Origin: Physcomitrium patens
Taxonomy: Eukaryota > Streptophyta > Bryopsida > Funariales > Funariaceae
Direction: 5' to 3'
Length of the DNA stretch: 64,000 nt
Assembly (NCBI RefSeq): GCF_000002425.4
Contig: NC_037255.1
Span: 12,381,329-12,445,328 of the forward strand
Below, piece by piece: positions 10,851 to 23,209 of the stretch. Position numbers and translations under genes: made by a program. Every line of letters begins with the position of its first letter. The first letter of the stretch is position 1. A model generated the notes under the pieces. It saw only the letters and a program-made list of their open reading frames with translations. It made no database searches and was not told the origin of the DNA.

Positions 10851-11098
10851 TTTAAGACACTCTTGTGTCAAAGAATGGAACTAGAAAGCCATTCAAAAGG
10901 TGATGTAATTTTTAACTAGAATGGCTATTGCCAAAAACTAGATGACTAGAAAGTCTTGGGAGAAGACTAAGGACTAAAAAGGCATTGAAAAAAGTGAAGA
11001 AGGCTTCACTCTTGCCTCCATATATACTCTTAATTAAGAGCTATGTGGCGATGTCCTATAGAACCTCTAAAATGTGTTGAATTTATAAGACACATATC

Positions 11099-11311
11099 TT
11101 AACTTATTTCTTTCAATTGCACAATTTCTTCACATTGACTCCAGACTTCTTCTATAGGTGTAGGATTATTATTTTGATGGTTGGCAATAGTAATGCATAA
11201 AATTTCCACCCTAGGATTATTAACAAGCTTGTGAAGATCTATAATAGTTGCAAATCTATTTTGACTTTGATCAAGTATAGCATCCATGATTTTTTCTTCC
11301 ATATAAATCAA
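11099..11311 (-). pseudogene. Family B gag, N-terminal fragment
   Basis: The open frame starts at ATG and reads SQNRFATIIDLHKLVNNPRV, then PTPIEEVWSQCEEIVQLKE. The same blocks open the gag of B4 (48896, plus) and B3 (about 35950-35640, minus). It stops where the element is deleted. Confidence 0.75.
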
Positions 11312-11548
11312 CCTAAAAAATTCATAAGTTAAATTAGAGAAAGGTAATCTTCAACCTCTAATGTTAAATAAAAATTTCCATAAAGAAAGATAATCTACTT
11401 TTTTTAAGAAAAATAATTAATATTAGAAAACTAAATTATTTGTTAAAAGGTGGATAATTTGCGACCTTCAAAATATAATTATAGATATAGAATAATCCAC
11501 TCACTTCTAAAGTAAGATAAGAATAATGAGTTATCTCTCTCATCAAGT

Positions 11549-12083
11549 TGTGAATGAAATGAATTTCAAAAAAATGAATCCTTGATACACTCTTATGTCA
11601 CTTAAAAAGACTAAAAAATCACTAAAAGTTGGTAATATATTGAATTAGTATGGCTATTGCTAAAGACAAAAAGACTAGAAAGTCTTGAAATAAGACTAAA
11701 AATTAGAAAGGTATTGGTAAGATTAAAGAAGGCTTCACTCTTGCTTCTATATATACTCTCTAATTAAGAGCTATGTAGGAAAATTCTATAAGACTTCCAA
11801 CATGTGTTGACTTTGCTAGAGACATAACTTAACTTGCAAGGGAAGTTATTTATATATATACCACATAATTAGCTTATTCTATAAGCTATTAACACATATG
11901 ATACGTAATTAATTTATTGACTAAGTTTCTAACCTACCAATCAAATATGTATAAAGTCAAAACTGTATCTATGAAGCTTTTAGAAAGCTTTTTTAGAAGA
12001 TACTATGAAATTAATTTATATTTATCTATTTCTACCTAATTATATATGCAATTATTAGAGTAAATATGTATATCTACAAAAAT
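11549..12083 (-). repeat. B5 5' LTR
   Basis: It aligns over its length with the B3 LTRs (22654-23209 and 36184-36732), including the GAAGAAGGCTTCACTCTTGC block and the TATATAT box that follows it. Ends are approximate because of decay. Confidence 0.75.
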
Positions 12084-12155
12084 ATTTGATAATATATTTA
12101 GAAGAATAAATAAATAAGTAAAAATAGATTAACTAAAGTTATATCTATTAATTAA

Positions 12156-12190
<35 letters not shown>

Positions 12191-13005
12191 GCTAGGATTT
12201 AATAATAATAACTTATGCAAAATAATAAGTGAGGTGATTTTTACTTTGAGAGGTGAAGATCTTATGTTATAAGAATTTAATTAAAGCTAAGAAAGATGAA
12301 ACAATCACAATTCACAAAAAAAAAAAATCAAACTTTTAGAAGTATTAATTTTGTATTTAAAAAATAAATAGCCTCATCTAACCAAATAGATATTTAATTA
12401 GTATTATTTATTTTTAGGTTTTTAGTCTTATTATATAAGTTATTAATTGTATACAAAATTTTAAGAAATAGAAGTCTATAATAAAATTATTTGTGTTGAA
12501 ATAGACTATTTATCAATTCAAATTATTATTGTATACTTTTTATGAGAATTATCCCTAAAAACAATCTGTTTGGTTTAATTAGAAAATTTAAAATAAGAAG
12601 TGAAAAAAAATATTTTAATTGAAAAAAACTTAATCAAAATATGGTAGTTAAAACTTTTAAATGATCAATTTAAAGGACTATCTTTAAGGTTTGGGTTCTA
12701 TTTTTGTATAATAAAATGGTAGAAATATATACATTTTGAATATGAAATATTAATTTTGATCAAAAAACTATATGGCATAAAAAATGATATAGAATCAATA
12801 TAAAATTTAAATTAATTCATAAAATTAAAGACCTTTTAAAGGATTTTTAAAATATTCCTACAAGTAGTAATTAGTATTAGATAGGTTTGAGAAGAAAATT
12901 AAAATAATATTGACATATTTGAAATAAGATTTTGCTTGGTCTTGAGTACAAGAGAATGGTGGAAGAATGAGATAAATATTGCTAATTTAGTCACAAAAAA
13001 ATTCA

Positions 13006-13042
<37 letters not shown>

Positions 13043-13384
13043 CTATATATATTTAAAGATCAAAATAATACACCCATTAAATATATATTTTTTTCAAGAA
13101 ACTCATTGTAATTTATTTTTTTTGAAGAATCTTGCTATAGTTAAATTGTAAACAAGTACAATACAAAAATGAAAAAACAAAAATTTGATAACCAATGAAA
13201 ATCAACCACATTCAGCATGATAACCATATTGTGTAGATCAATTTAGTAAAATCATGGATCTATTTAATATTCCCCTTTAAATATCAAAACTATTATATAA
13301 TAGCAAAAGTACTAAATCAAACATAATATAATTTTGTTTATAATACAATCAATCAATTATTCACAACAACTCTTACAAATCTAA
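12084..13384. other. AT-rich spacer with two TA microsatellites
   Basis: No supported gene. TA runs lie at about 12156-12189 and 13004-13051; the second has the interrupted form (TA)nTG(TA)nTC(TA)n, which also occurs at 47563-47610. Poly-A tracts are common. Confidence 0.7.
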
Positions 13385-16200
13385 GCACAAACAAGAATTT
13401 ACAAGCAGTTTGCATCAATTTTGCATCGATTAGAAATGACAAAACGCACAACAACAAAGACAACTGCAACCATCACAGATGAGCAGTTTCCAGCCCAAGC
13501 CCCTTCTACCGATAAGGACTGCAGGAGGCATCCAGCAAAGGTAATTTGGTCCTGAAGTGATAAAATAGCATGCAGCCACTGTTGAACTCCACGGCACAAA
13601 ATGGTAAAGCGGCACTTTAGTGTCTGTATTTGCGTATATATACACACACGAGTGCAGGTAAATGAGTTCGAGGGCATCAACCAAGTAGAAGGATGGGAAA
13701 GTCGAGTCAGCCACAGGATAAGTTTTGAAGTAAAGGGAATATCTATGCACAGATTCCACATCCGATCTGAATGCATATTTACACAGCGTGTAACGTTAGT
13801 TGTCAGTGGAAGATCTTGCACATGCATAATATCCCCAAATTCAGTCAGTGCCGAGTTCTGGGTTTTGGGAGAAGTTTCGGAGATGAATTGCGCACAAGAT
13901 CTAAGTATATCTTGCATAATTAACGTCCTATCACCCACACTAATGATTTCTTAAGAACCCTCATGACCAAGTCCTCACTAGGGCAGTATAGAAAGCAGTT
14001 CAAGATTGATTCCCCACCGAGAAACCTTGGCACTATTAATGTCCTCGGATTCAAGACCATGTGCAAAATTGCACCCCTGTTTAAGTGTAACTTCCCGCCT
14101 GTAACTCTCGTGTAGTAATGTCACAACAAGAGAACATCATGTACTGAAATCTGCTGTCGCTATTACGAGACACTGCGGGAACGTTTTCAGTTTTGTGAGT
14201 AAGTTAAGTCAATGTTCAAGGTCCAATTTTTGCTTACGATATCAAAAAATAGTCGTTATCTTGTTTCGGTTTCTTGACAATACCAAGGCCTTCATCTCAT
14301 TCCGCCATGCACTTCATTTCTTCAGGCTCCTTAATTTGGGCAGCCATGTAGAAACCGTGATTGATTAAGGAGGGATTATTATTACCAGAAAGTGGTTGCG
14401 GTGCGGTATAAATAGCTTTGAAAGGCTCGTGCCTCCCTTAAGGATTAATGCAGGCAATCCAGATTACAGATGCTTCATGTGCAAAGCACATTTTGGGATG
14501 CTAATCTGCAGAAATTCTCCCGTGTTCATTGGAAAGCTTGTCTTCACAGCACGTAGCTTTTGCAGCATGTGCGTTACTCCCATGTGTGCTTTGGGGGGTG
14601 CAGCAGCTGAGGTGTAACATTCGGGGGTGCAAAAAGATTCAGGACTGTTTGCAATTGGAATCCTAGAAGATGTGATGTTGTGTCAGTCAGCTGTCTGTCT
14701 ATTTTTTCATTTAACTTCTCGAGGTTGAGAAACTGGGGCCTGTGTGACGAAGGATTGGGATCTCTCTCTAGTAACCGACCACCATTCGTAATTGATGGCC
14801 GACAACATCTGGTTATAAAAAGCAACTCGTGGACAGTGCGAGACACGTGACATTTACATGCCTTCCACGTAGCCAGTGTTGATTTCTGGCGCCGCTATCA
14901 CAAGTAGGCCCAGTGCAATTTCATATAAATAAACTATCCAGATATGCGTCGGCAGCATCACACTCAGGGGTTCCTTCCCTTTTTGTTATGATGCTTTACT
15001 CGATTTTAGCAGTATTATTTATGCAGGAAAATTTGAACACACTACAACCATGTACTGCTACAGACTCTGTTGTGAAACAATTGAATGGATCTCATTCAAA
15101 AGTACCTAGAGAACTGATCTCCACTGGGTGGGTGGTTGGTTGATACGTTGGCAGTAAAAACATTGCGATGACCAATTTGAGTTGAAATACTGATTCTTAA
15201 TCAGGGCATTCATGATAAGTAAACCGCCGTGAAGGTGAACAGTGGATACCTTAACAATTAGGAGAGTCTATTAATATGAAATGCCTTTACTTTCCCCTAA
15301 AAATTGGATACCCAACATGGCTTAGGACTCCGGGTTCGGGAGAATTACTTGTGTTGTAAAAATAACTCACTAGCAACAGGAAAGATGTTATTTATAATCA
15401 CACGATGGGGCTGGCCCTACCAAAACAACGTCGAATAGGGGAAGCAGTACCCGCCCGTAAGATGGCACTGAATATACACGTGGGGGATAAGAATAAGGAA
15501 TACGTTGTGTGCGTATTGCGAGGCGTGCATATATGCTGGTGTAACGAAGGAGTTAGCAGTGTGAGCCAAAGCAGAAACGTTTGAAATCTTTCTAGCCGCC
15601 GAGCATCATGTTCAGTTTTAGTGATGGTCAATGATGAGATCGATGAACGGGTTCCTTTACAGAAGTTAGCGTGACAAATGGCACTTGCTCTGCTTCCACT
15701 CCCTTGTTAAAGCATCTCCTGACTCTCCCATCAATCAGTTACAAATCATGTGGGCGGCTTGCTATCCTAGCGGGCACCGACCACTTGCTGGTTTTAATCA
15801 CCAGAAGCTCCAGTCCAGCTTACGGTGCAGGGGCCGAAAATCGGTACTCCTCGGTCGGCGCTCCGAACTGAAGAGTTGAAGATGTATGAGTAGTCCCCTA
15901 TAATAGTGAGCAGCTGTAGACAGCCGCACCTGCATTGCCAGTTTAAATGTCGAAGATTAGGACGTATAAATGACAAGATAGCACGCTTTATTGTTCCGAT
16001 GAGCACTCAAACTCCGGCGCCGGAAGATTGTATCTGCTATGGACTGGGATCACCACGTTTGTTTGGGATGGAGAATCTCTGGGTCAAGTTTTGGTCAATC
16101 TCTGGTGTAAAACCCGAGATGAAGTCTCCTCCATTAGTCGTAGCAAGCAGCTTTCTTTAACTGAGCAGAATTTCACTTGTCAGCACAAAAGCAGAACCCA
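13385..16200. other. Base-balanced region upstream of the C4H gene, no recognised gene
   Basis: The base composition changes sharply at about 13385 from AT-rich to balanced and stays so until the P450 gene. The longest frame is 179 codons on the minus strand (13399-13938), overlapped by a 117-codon plus frame (13601-13954). Neither resembles a family I know, and codon quality is poor (many C, S and I, no domain motif), so both may be chance. No repeat or transposon match was seen. It may hold upstream promoter, 5' UTR exons or a non-coding transcript. Confidence 0.5.
15134..15140 (-). promoter_or_regulatory. AC-II-like element, distal
   Basis: GGTTGGT, the reverse complement of ACCAACC, the MYB-bound AC element found in phenylpropanoid gene promoters of vascular plants. 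It is about 1.4 kb from the C4H start. A 7-mer can occur by chance. Confidence 0.25.
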
Positions 16201-16201
16201 A

Positions 16202-16208
16202 GGTTGGT
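16202..16208 (-). promoter_or_regulatory. AC-II-like element, proximal to C4H
   Basis: A second GGTTGGT (ACCAACC on the minus strand), about 340 bases before the C4H ATG and shortly before a weak TATA-like TTTATATC at 16241-16248. Position fits a phenylpropanoid MYB site; not proven. Confidence 0.35.
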
Positions 16209-16549
16209 GACCTCGAGTTCAATTTAGTAGCAATTGTCAGTTTATATCGGCTTGGCAGAGAATATGTTCTAGTTGCAATGCTGTTTTTTTATGGCAAGTT
16301 TGTTGACTGTTGCATCGTGGAATGACGTCTTGGCATATCGGTTTTTAGGAAGCTAGCCCTGCGAGTTTCTCATGTAACTAATAAACATCTTGCAATTCAA
16401 CGTCGCGAAGTAATACACAACACACCCATACGCACAGTGTTTGCAAGCTACATTGCAAACTATAGACATTTCTTCTGATCAGTTCTTCGCTCCATGTTTT
16501 TGTAGACATTGACGATTTCTGGTTGCTCCTTCAAGGCTGGTGGATCGTG

Positions 16550-18657
16550 ATGGGGAAGCCAATGGGCATTGGAGTCTTGTTGGTGATATTAGTATTCGGT
16601 GTGGTAGCCAAGGTAGATTTTAAGTCCAGAATACTATTGGACTTCGCCTTCAGTTCAAGTCTTTTGATGCAGGCCCTACTTCTGGGTGTGTTCATTGTGA
16701 TCGTAGTTAGCTTAAGAAGGGAGGGCCGTAACATGAATCTTCCACCATGCCCAGCTGCATTTCCCATCGTCGGAAATTGGTTGCAGGTCAGTCTCCAATA
16801 CATCTCTGAACTTGGACAACCTATAAACCCTTTATACTGACTATAGGCTTCTTGGAATATTCTGTTTGTTTTCAGTCTGTCTCGTCGACAAACATTCAAC
16901 TTTTGTTTTGTTTCCAAAGTACACACAAGGAATGTCTGACTTCTCCTTTTTGTGCCCTTCTTCACCCTGTCACTTGTCACTTTTCAACACTCATACCTCC
17001 ACACCTCTGGCTGTGCAGGTTGGTAACGATTTAAAGCATAGGAAGTTGGCGGAAATGGCTCAAAAATACGGTGACGTCTTCATGCTCAGAATGGGTAGGA
17101 GGAGATTCGTGGTCGTCTCGTCTCCTGAAGCTGCCAAGGAGGTTCTTCACACTCATGGTGTTGAATTTGCATCTCGGACCCGCAATGCTGTCTACGACGT
17201 TTTTGCAGGGAAAGGCCAAGACATAGTCTTTACCAACTATGGCGACCACTGGCGTCGCATGCGGAGGATAATGACAGTTCCATTTGTCACTCACAAAGTT
17301 GTCAAGCATGCCCACTTTGCTTGGGAAGACGAGGTGGACCACTGCATTAGGGACGTGGAGGCTCGATCGGAGTCAGCAACCACAGGAGTTGTCCTTCGGC
17401 ACCGGTTCCAGCTGATGATGTACAACATCATGTACAGAATGATGTTCAACTCTCGGTTTGCAGACGAGCACGACCCGTTGTATTTGAAGCTGAAAGGCTT
17501 GAATAGCGAACGCTGCCGTTTGCCAGCTCAAAACTCTAAGTACAACTACGCTGATTTTATTCCTATCTTGCGGCCATTCCTGAGAGGTTACTTGAAGGTG
17601 TGCCAGGATGTGCGAGACAGACGGCTCACGTTGTTCAAAGAGCGCTTCGTTGATGAGCGGAGGTAAGCAAAGGGTCTCAGTCACTGCAGAAACACACAAC
17701 TGAATTGTACTGTATTCACACAAACTGGCTGAATTTAAAGCTGAAACCGACTCTGACATAATTTACTGCCTGGAAGTGCAGGAAGCTGGTGAATGCTGTT
17801 GGGGCTGCAGGTGCCGGAGAAAAGTGCGCCATAGACCATATCCTGGAGGCTCAAAAGAAGGGAGAGATCAGCGAGAACAATGTACTTTACCTTATTGAAA
17901 ATATTAATATAGCAGGTCCGAATCTACTACTGAGTCCTTCAAATTGTAGCGGTTTTGTAGTCGTGATTGACTTCCACCTCCCTTAAAGTATAGTGAAACG
18001 AGCCTGCTCTTGCACCGACAACGGCTAACAATGAATGTGCCAATGTGTCCCATCTGTGCAGCAATAGAATCAACTTTGCTATCAATCGAGTGGGGTGTAG
18101 CTGAGCTTGTAAACCACCCAGAGGTCCAAAAACGAGTCCAGAAGGAGCTGGACGAAGTTCTCGGTGACGGTCACTTGGTTTCTGAACCTGACATACACAG
18201 TGGCAAGCTGCCGTTTCTCACTGCTGTTGTCAAGGAGACCCTGAGGTTGCACATGCCCATTCCTCTACTTGTTCCTCACATGAACGTGAAGCAGGCTAAG
18301 ATTTTCGGTTACGACATACCCCCGGAGAGCAAGATTCTTGTCAATGCCTGGTGGATCGGTAACAATCCCAAGTTTTGGGATCAACCAGAGAGGTTCATGC
18401 CCGAGAGATTCTTGTCAGCGACCTCAGAAGCTACGACTGTAGATTTCCGCTTCCTTCCTTTCGGTGCCGGAAGAAGGTCGTGCCCAGGTTCTGCTATTGC
18501 CGTGCCTTTGTTGGCTATTGTGCTGGGGCGCCTTGTACAAAAAATTGACCTTCTTCCCCCTCCTGGGATGACCAAAGTTGACGTTACCGAGTCTGGAGGC
18601 CAGTTCAGCCTCCACATGGCCACGCATTCCACTGTTGTCACAAGGCCGAGAGCCTAG
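16550..18657 (+). CDS. C4H: Cinnamate 4-hydroxylase, CYP73A-type cytochrome P450 (4 exons, complete)
   Basis: This enzyme hydroxylates trans-cinnamate to p-coumarate, step two of the phenylpropanoid pathway, on the ER membrane. I infer exons 16550-16786, 17019-17662, 17782-17915 and 18062-18657; all three introns have GT..AG ends, and the frame closes to 536 residues plus stop. The N-terminus has two hydrophobic segments (about residues 6-20 and 36-54) and then the proline hinge [14 protein letters not shown]. Visible P450 motifs: I-helix [13 protein letters not shown]-helix KETLR, PERF, and heme loop [11 protein letters not shown] with the cysteine ligand. C4H-typical blocks include [16 protein letters not shown] and [14 protein letters not shown]. 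The protein is about 30 residues longer than the usual 505 because of the N-terminal extension. The 134-base exon 3 matches the classic C4H gene structure; the intron after GNWLQ is additional. ATG 16550 is the first in-frame start. No break was seen. Confidence 0.93.
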
Positions 18658-19680
18658 GATATCCTCTGTACACAAAGAAGAAATTCAAAATACATGTCTA
18701 TTAACCTGTACAGAAATTTTCTAGGAATTCCCCAGCCTGTGCAGCTGAAAGAGGCAGCATCGTGAAATACAAATGTAGAAATTTACCATTGAAGAGCAGA
18801 CGCCGTAGTTAACACCCCTTCCCTCTAGAGTCTCGCATTGCTGTTACGTGAGCTGTAGCAGGTAAGGTGGAAGGAAAGTCTGCTGGACCTGCAATTTGAG
18901 ATATGCAGAATTCTTGATGCAACAGGCCAACGAGCTAGATTGTTGAGCAGGTTGTCGAGCATCACAGTTCACATCCTTCACCCTTTTGAACCATGTAAAG
19001 CCCAATGACACTGGTGTGCGTCAAATTGATTTCTGGCGCAATAAAAATGACGAGCTCGTGAGCTGACAATCTTGCTGATTCTGGCACATTCCGCTGGCTC
19101 ATCCAACACCAGGAACTCTAGCCAAGCGAACCATGAAGATGACCTCGCTAGTCTCATCACTACTACTCTCATTATCAAGCTCGAACTCCACCTCAGTATG
19201 GAGAGTAATTCATGATCTGAGACATGCCCAGCAACAACACACTACCGGTGTGGTACTCTCTCTTTCTCTCAGTCCTGCCATATGCCTTGCATAAGACTGA
19301 AAAACTCTGCACTGAAGTCCAGTTTTGGTAACACTGAACCTGGAACTCTTGACTGGCATTGACGAATGTTCTAGAACCTTGCCCACAAACCGTTTTCAGA
19401 ACAGTCACTAGTCAACAAATTGTATTGAAATCTCTAGAGAGCAGAACCCTTGTGCCTACAGATCAGGTAACCCAGTGTCAAATCTGAAGAGTCTTCATGT
19501 GATTTTGCAGCAGTGAGAGCTGTTTGGCAGTTGCTGTTGTCCTCCAACTGGGCTTGAAACTGAAAGCAATCATGCTAGACTTGCTTGTGTGAGTGTACTT
19601 GTGTGTGTTTGTGTTTAAGCACATCTTTATCAATATGAGTGTGTTCGTTCACCTGGGCAATCCTTGTACAAAAACTGGGT
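18658..19680 (+). other. C4H 3' flank with possible poly(A) signal
   Basis: Balanced base composition continues for about 1 kb after the stop. AATAAA at 19040-19045 is a candidate polyadenylation signal 383 bases after the stop codon. No other gene was recognised; short frames here look random. Confidence 0.4.
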
Positions 19681-20534
19681 TTGGTGTGTAGCGTGATCGG
19701 TATCTAGACTCTGCTAAGAAAGGTTGCTTATAAGAAAATGACAGTGATGGGACTAATAATATTTAAAATAAAATTTGTTGTGGCAGCATCTGAATCATCG
19801 AAATATGTCCTTGTAAAACATAAACTTATGGTTGGGGAAAAGAGTTTTATCATGTTGCTTAGGGAATTTTGAACAATCCCTTTTTTTTTTTTTTTTTTTT
19901 TTTCCTTTTTGTCTTCTTTTTAAAAATTACAAGTTTATACATGTTTATGTCTTGAGAATATTAAAGTTATTGCAAATTTATTGGAAAATAGATCATGTTT
20001 GGAATGGGTAGAAGAATTTGTGGTTGAATGTGATTGTCAATATATTACATTTACAGTACAATTATCTTATTTTGAAAATCTTTGTGGTAAAAAGTAGTTT
20101 ATTTTGTCAAATGGATAAATGTTTTTTTAGATTATTCAGTTGATTGTGAAGGCTTTCGTTCTTATTTGTACTTGAAAGAATGTTTGCAATTCAATAGATA
20201 ATTTCTTTTAAAAACATTTGTGCAATGAAAGAGCATTTCAAGCTTTAAGGTTATAATTAGAACAATTGAAAGAGAAGACATGATAGGCAATAAGGTAAAT
20301 TGTAATGCTTTTGTAGAAGTACTAATTTAAAACAAATGAAAGTATTTTGCAATTAAGAATTAGAAATGCATCAAAATGCAATTTTTTTTGACTTGAACAA
20401 AAAAATCTAGTATTATAAATTAGTCTTTTGGTTATACATATGAATTCATTGAAATTGACTTTAAATTATAAAACTACTATTAAGAATATCAAAATGTAAA
20501 TATAAATATGAATGTATGTTTGTGTGTATATAAA

Positions 20535-20573
<39 letters not shown>

Positions 20574-21389
20574 GAGTAACTATTATAAGATATATAAATA
20601 ATATTAATTTCTAAGAATTTTTACAAAATTGTGAAGGATACAAAAAATCTTGTGCTTAGTGATACAACACTTAAAAAAAATTCAAAAGTATATAATTAAA
20701 AAAAATATATATTCAAAAAATTTAAAGGAAAGAAAAAAAAATTACTCTTTATATTATTTCTTGCAAGATTTAATGTATACAATCCTCTCTCTTGTTTGTG
20801 CTTACTTATATGATTTTTTTTTTTTAAATCCTAATTTTATAGAAAATAAGATATTATGGAGTTTTTGAATGACGTTTAATTTAATACATGGATGCATGTA
20901 TATATGTATATAAAGTAAATTTAGACAAAAAAAAATTATTACAAATTTTTGAGAAACTCAATTGTCTATTAATTTGATGTGTTTTATAGTTAAATTGCCT
21001 TTAATCAGTAAAATGAAACAACATATAATATCCAATGCAACAAAATTTACACCCCAATTGTAGAAGTTTCAATCTTGTGTCACTTGTTAGTGCTTTGTGG
21101 CCACACAGCAAATGCAATATTAACACAAAAGAATTGTAGAGTGAAGATGGCCAATTTTAGAAAACAGATACCCAGCTTGCACTCTGATTTTTATACCTCG
21201 TCCATCCGTCATCCTTGAGTCTTTACAAACATAAATATTGACTGGTTACCTTACCTTTTGTGAATAGTTTATTGATGGACTACCATATGCTGGGAGCCCC
21301 TAAAATATTAGTAGGAAAGATGTAGGTTAGAATTTTGTGGTCATATATATATATATATATTGGGTTAAAGATTTAAGTTTTACAAGATG
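19681..21389. other. AT-rich spacer
   Basis: No gene or element match found. It has a T-run at 19880-19903 and a TA microsatellite near 20535-20562 (another near 21346-21360). Confidence 0.65.
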
Positions 21390-22010
21390 TTCTTATGCAA
21401 AAAGCCATTAAGATTTTTTGCGGAACATGGCCTCCTCAAGCGTGCCACTTTAGATTCTTCAGACTGCTCTGACCGGCTGCCCGGCTCTAGAGTTGGCTCC
21501 GCTGCCCGGTGTGAATGGGACCCCATGCCTCAACGAAGCATCTTGTCAGCAGCATGCGCGGGGGGGGGGGGTTGTCCGGAGAGGAAATGCCACCCTTTAT
21601 CCAGATGATGGGAACCAAGCTTGCCCATCAGTGGAATGCAAGAAGATTCCCTGATTCCGGAATCTGTTCCTATGAAGTGCCCGACCCCTGCTGAACCTCC
21701 GTTCCCGCCTTCATGCATCGTGGTTGCATAACAGCCATGGAGATAGCTGCCTTTTACATGGAGCCTTGCAACCCACAAGCTGCGTGGGGAACGTGGGGAG
21801 CTTGAGCGTTTCCACGCTGCGGTGAATCGTTCCCATCTCTTTTCACTTTTCCTGCTCGACGTGCTTTTTCCTTTTTCCACTCACTTTTTCCCCTAATTCC
21901 GGCCACGTTCTCTCTCTCTCTCTCTCTCTTTTTCTTTACATATACATATATTTTTGTTTGAGACGAAGGTGGTGGTGAGATTTGAAGTCCAATGAGGCTT
22001 TCTGTCAAAA
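21390..22010. other. Short GC-balanced patch, unassigned
   Basis: About 600 bases of non-AT-rich sequence between AT-rich flanks, with overlapping frames of 73-116 codons on both strands and no family resemblance. It contains G12 at 21560-21571 and a CT microsatellite near 21910-21930. It could be a gene remnant or a regulatory patch. Confidence 0.4.
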
Positions 22011-22399
22011 TACACATAAATACATCATTGACCTAATCCAGGAGTTATTATTACTATTATTATTATTATTATATTTGTTTATTATTTGCCTTGGCATGAC
22101 CTTCATTATTACCGACAAAAGTTGGAATGGAGGGGGGGGGTTTGGCAAATAGCTCAGGATAAGCAGGCCATGACTACATTTCTTAGGAGCAGGACAAATA
22201 AGTAGACATACTCCTAAACCTCATTCTCCACATGATTGGAGCCCCATAGCTCTAATTTATATTTGCTGCAGCTCAGAGATTCATGGAGATCACTAGCGCT
22301 ATTCAATGCTGGACGGATGGATAGATGGATGGATGGCCTCAAGCTCATTTTGAATGAATGTATATGAATGGACGAATGAAGTTGAATTGTATATGATTC
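22011..22399. repeat. Microsatellite-rich spacer
   Basis: (ATT)n near 22047-22071, a G9 run at 22132-22140, and a GGAT/ATGG repeat near 22313-22337. No gene seen. Confidence 0.6.
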
Positions 22400-22531
22400 T
22401 TACTTTCTTAATTAGATGTAAAGTTTGACAAGGTTGTCAAGTAGCACCTTACATGTTTTTAATAGTAAGAGAGACTTTCTATAGTTAAATAAAAAATGAA
22501 TAGATACATGGCCACATAAAGGGAGTATACG
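22400..22531 (+). pseudogene. LINE reverse transcriptase relic, left part
   Basis: Reading to the right, a frame gives VKFDKVVK-stop-HL (compare the FDKAYDRV-W-L block of L1-type RTs) and ends HGHIKGVY at the C2 insertion site. Joined over the C2 target duplication, the frame continues on the other side with SSFRLQQLILQYAND. A deletion between the two blocks is likely. Support is moderate, since the piece is short and decayed. Confidence 0.45.
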
Positions 22532-22653
22532 TGAAATAGAACTAGTCTATCTCAAAAATCTAAGATCTTTCTAATCTACATCAATATAAAGTTTCATCAT
22601 AAAATAGGACAAAACAGATGTGAACAAAATTGAATGGAGCTAAATAAAATAGG
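22532..22653 (-). repeat. C2 3' LTR, left piece
   Basis: TGAAATAGAACTAGTC and the following 100 bases match the left end of the C2 5' LTR at 42891-43010. The match stops at ATAGG (22649-22653), the target duplication of B3, and resumes at 36733. Confidence 0.85.
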
Positions 22654-23209
22654 TGCCAGGGACATGAATCTCAAAGAAAGAGAATCTTCAATATACTCTT
22701 ATGTTACTAAAGAAAACTAAAAAGTCACTCAAAAAGTAATATAATATTAACTAGAATGGCTATTGTCAAAAACAAGAAGACTAGAAAGTCTTGAAACAAG
22801 ACTAAGAACTAGAACAGTGTTGATAAGAGTGAAGAAGGCTTCACTCTTGCCTCCATATATACTCTTAACTAGGAGCTATGTAGCAATGTCCTATAGGTCC
22901 TCCAAAACATGTTGACTTTGCTAGACATATGTCTTAACTTACAAGACAAAGTCATTTATATATGTGTCACATGGTTAGCTTGTTCTATAAGCTAATATGT
23001 GGAGTTAACTTGTTCTATAAGCTACCAACACGTAGTTAATTTGTTGGCCAAATTTCTGACTTACAAATACATCTCAAGTCAAAACCACATCTATAAAGCT
23101 TCTAGGAAGCTTTACTAAAAGACTTTAGGAAATTAATCTATGTTTATCTACTTCTATGTAATCATATAAGTAATTATTAAAGTAAATATATATATATCCA
23201 TGACATAAC
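22654..23209 (-). repeat. B3 3' LTR
   Basis: Matches the B3 5' LTR over its full length, including the GAAGAAGGCTTCACTCTTGCC block and TATATAT box. Its right end is directly followed by the A2 LTR. Confidence 0.88.

Larger units (their letters stand above)
10850..12083 (-). mobile_element. B5: family B element reduced to LTR, gag start and partial LTR
   Basis: From the right: a 5' LTR (11549-12083), leader with the iMet-like primer site, the first 70 codons of gag (11311-11099), and then, without pol, the 3' half of a second LTR (10850-11098). The gag-LTR joint is abrupt, so gag codon 71 to the middle of the 3' LTR has been deleted. The truncated LTR also abuts integrase of element F. Confidence 0.78.

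Noticed and set aside
13399-13938. 179-codon minus frame as a gene
   Set aside because: No domain or family signal, overlapped by long frames on both strands, unusual residue mix; kept only as a note on the region.
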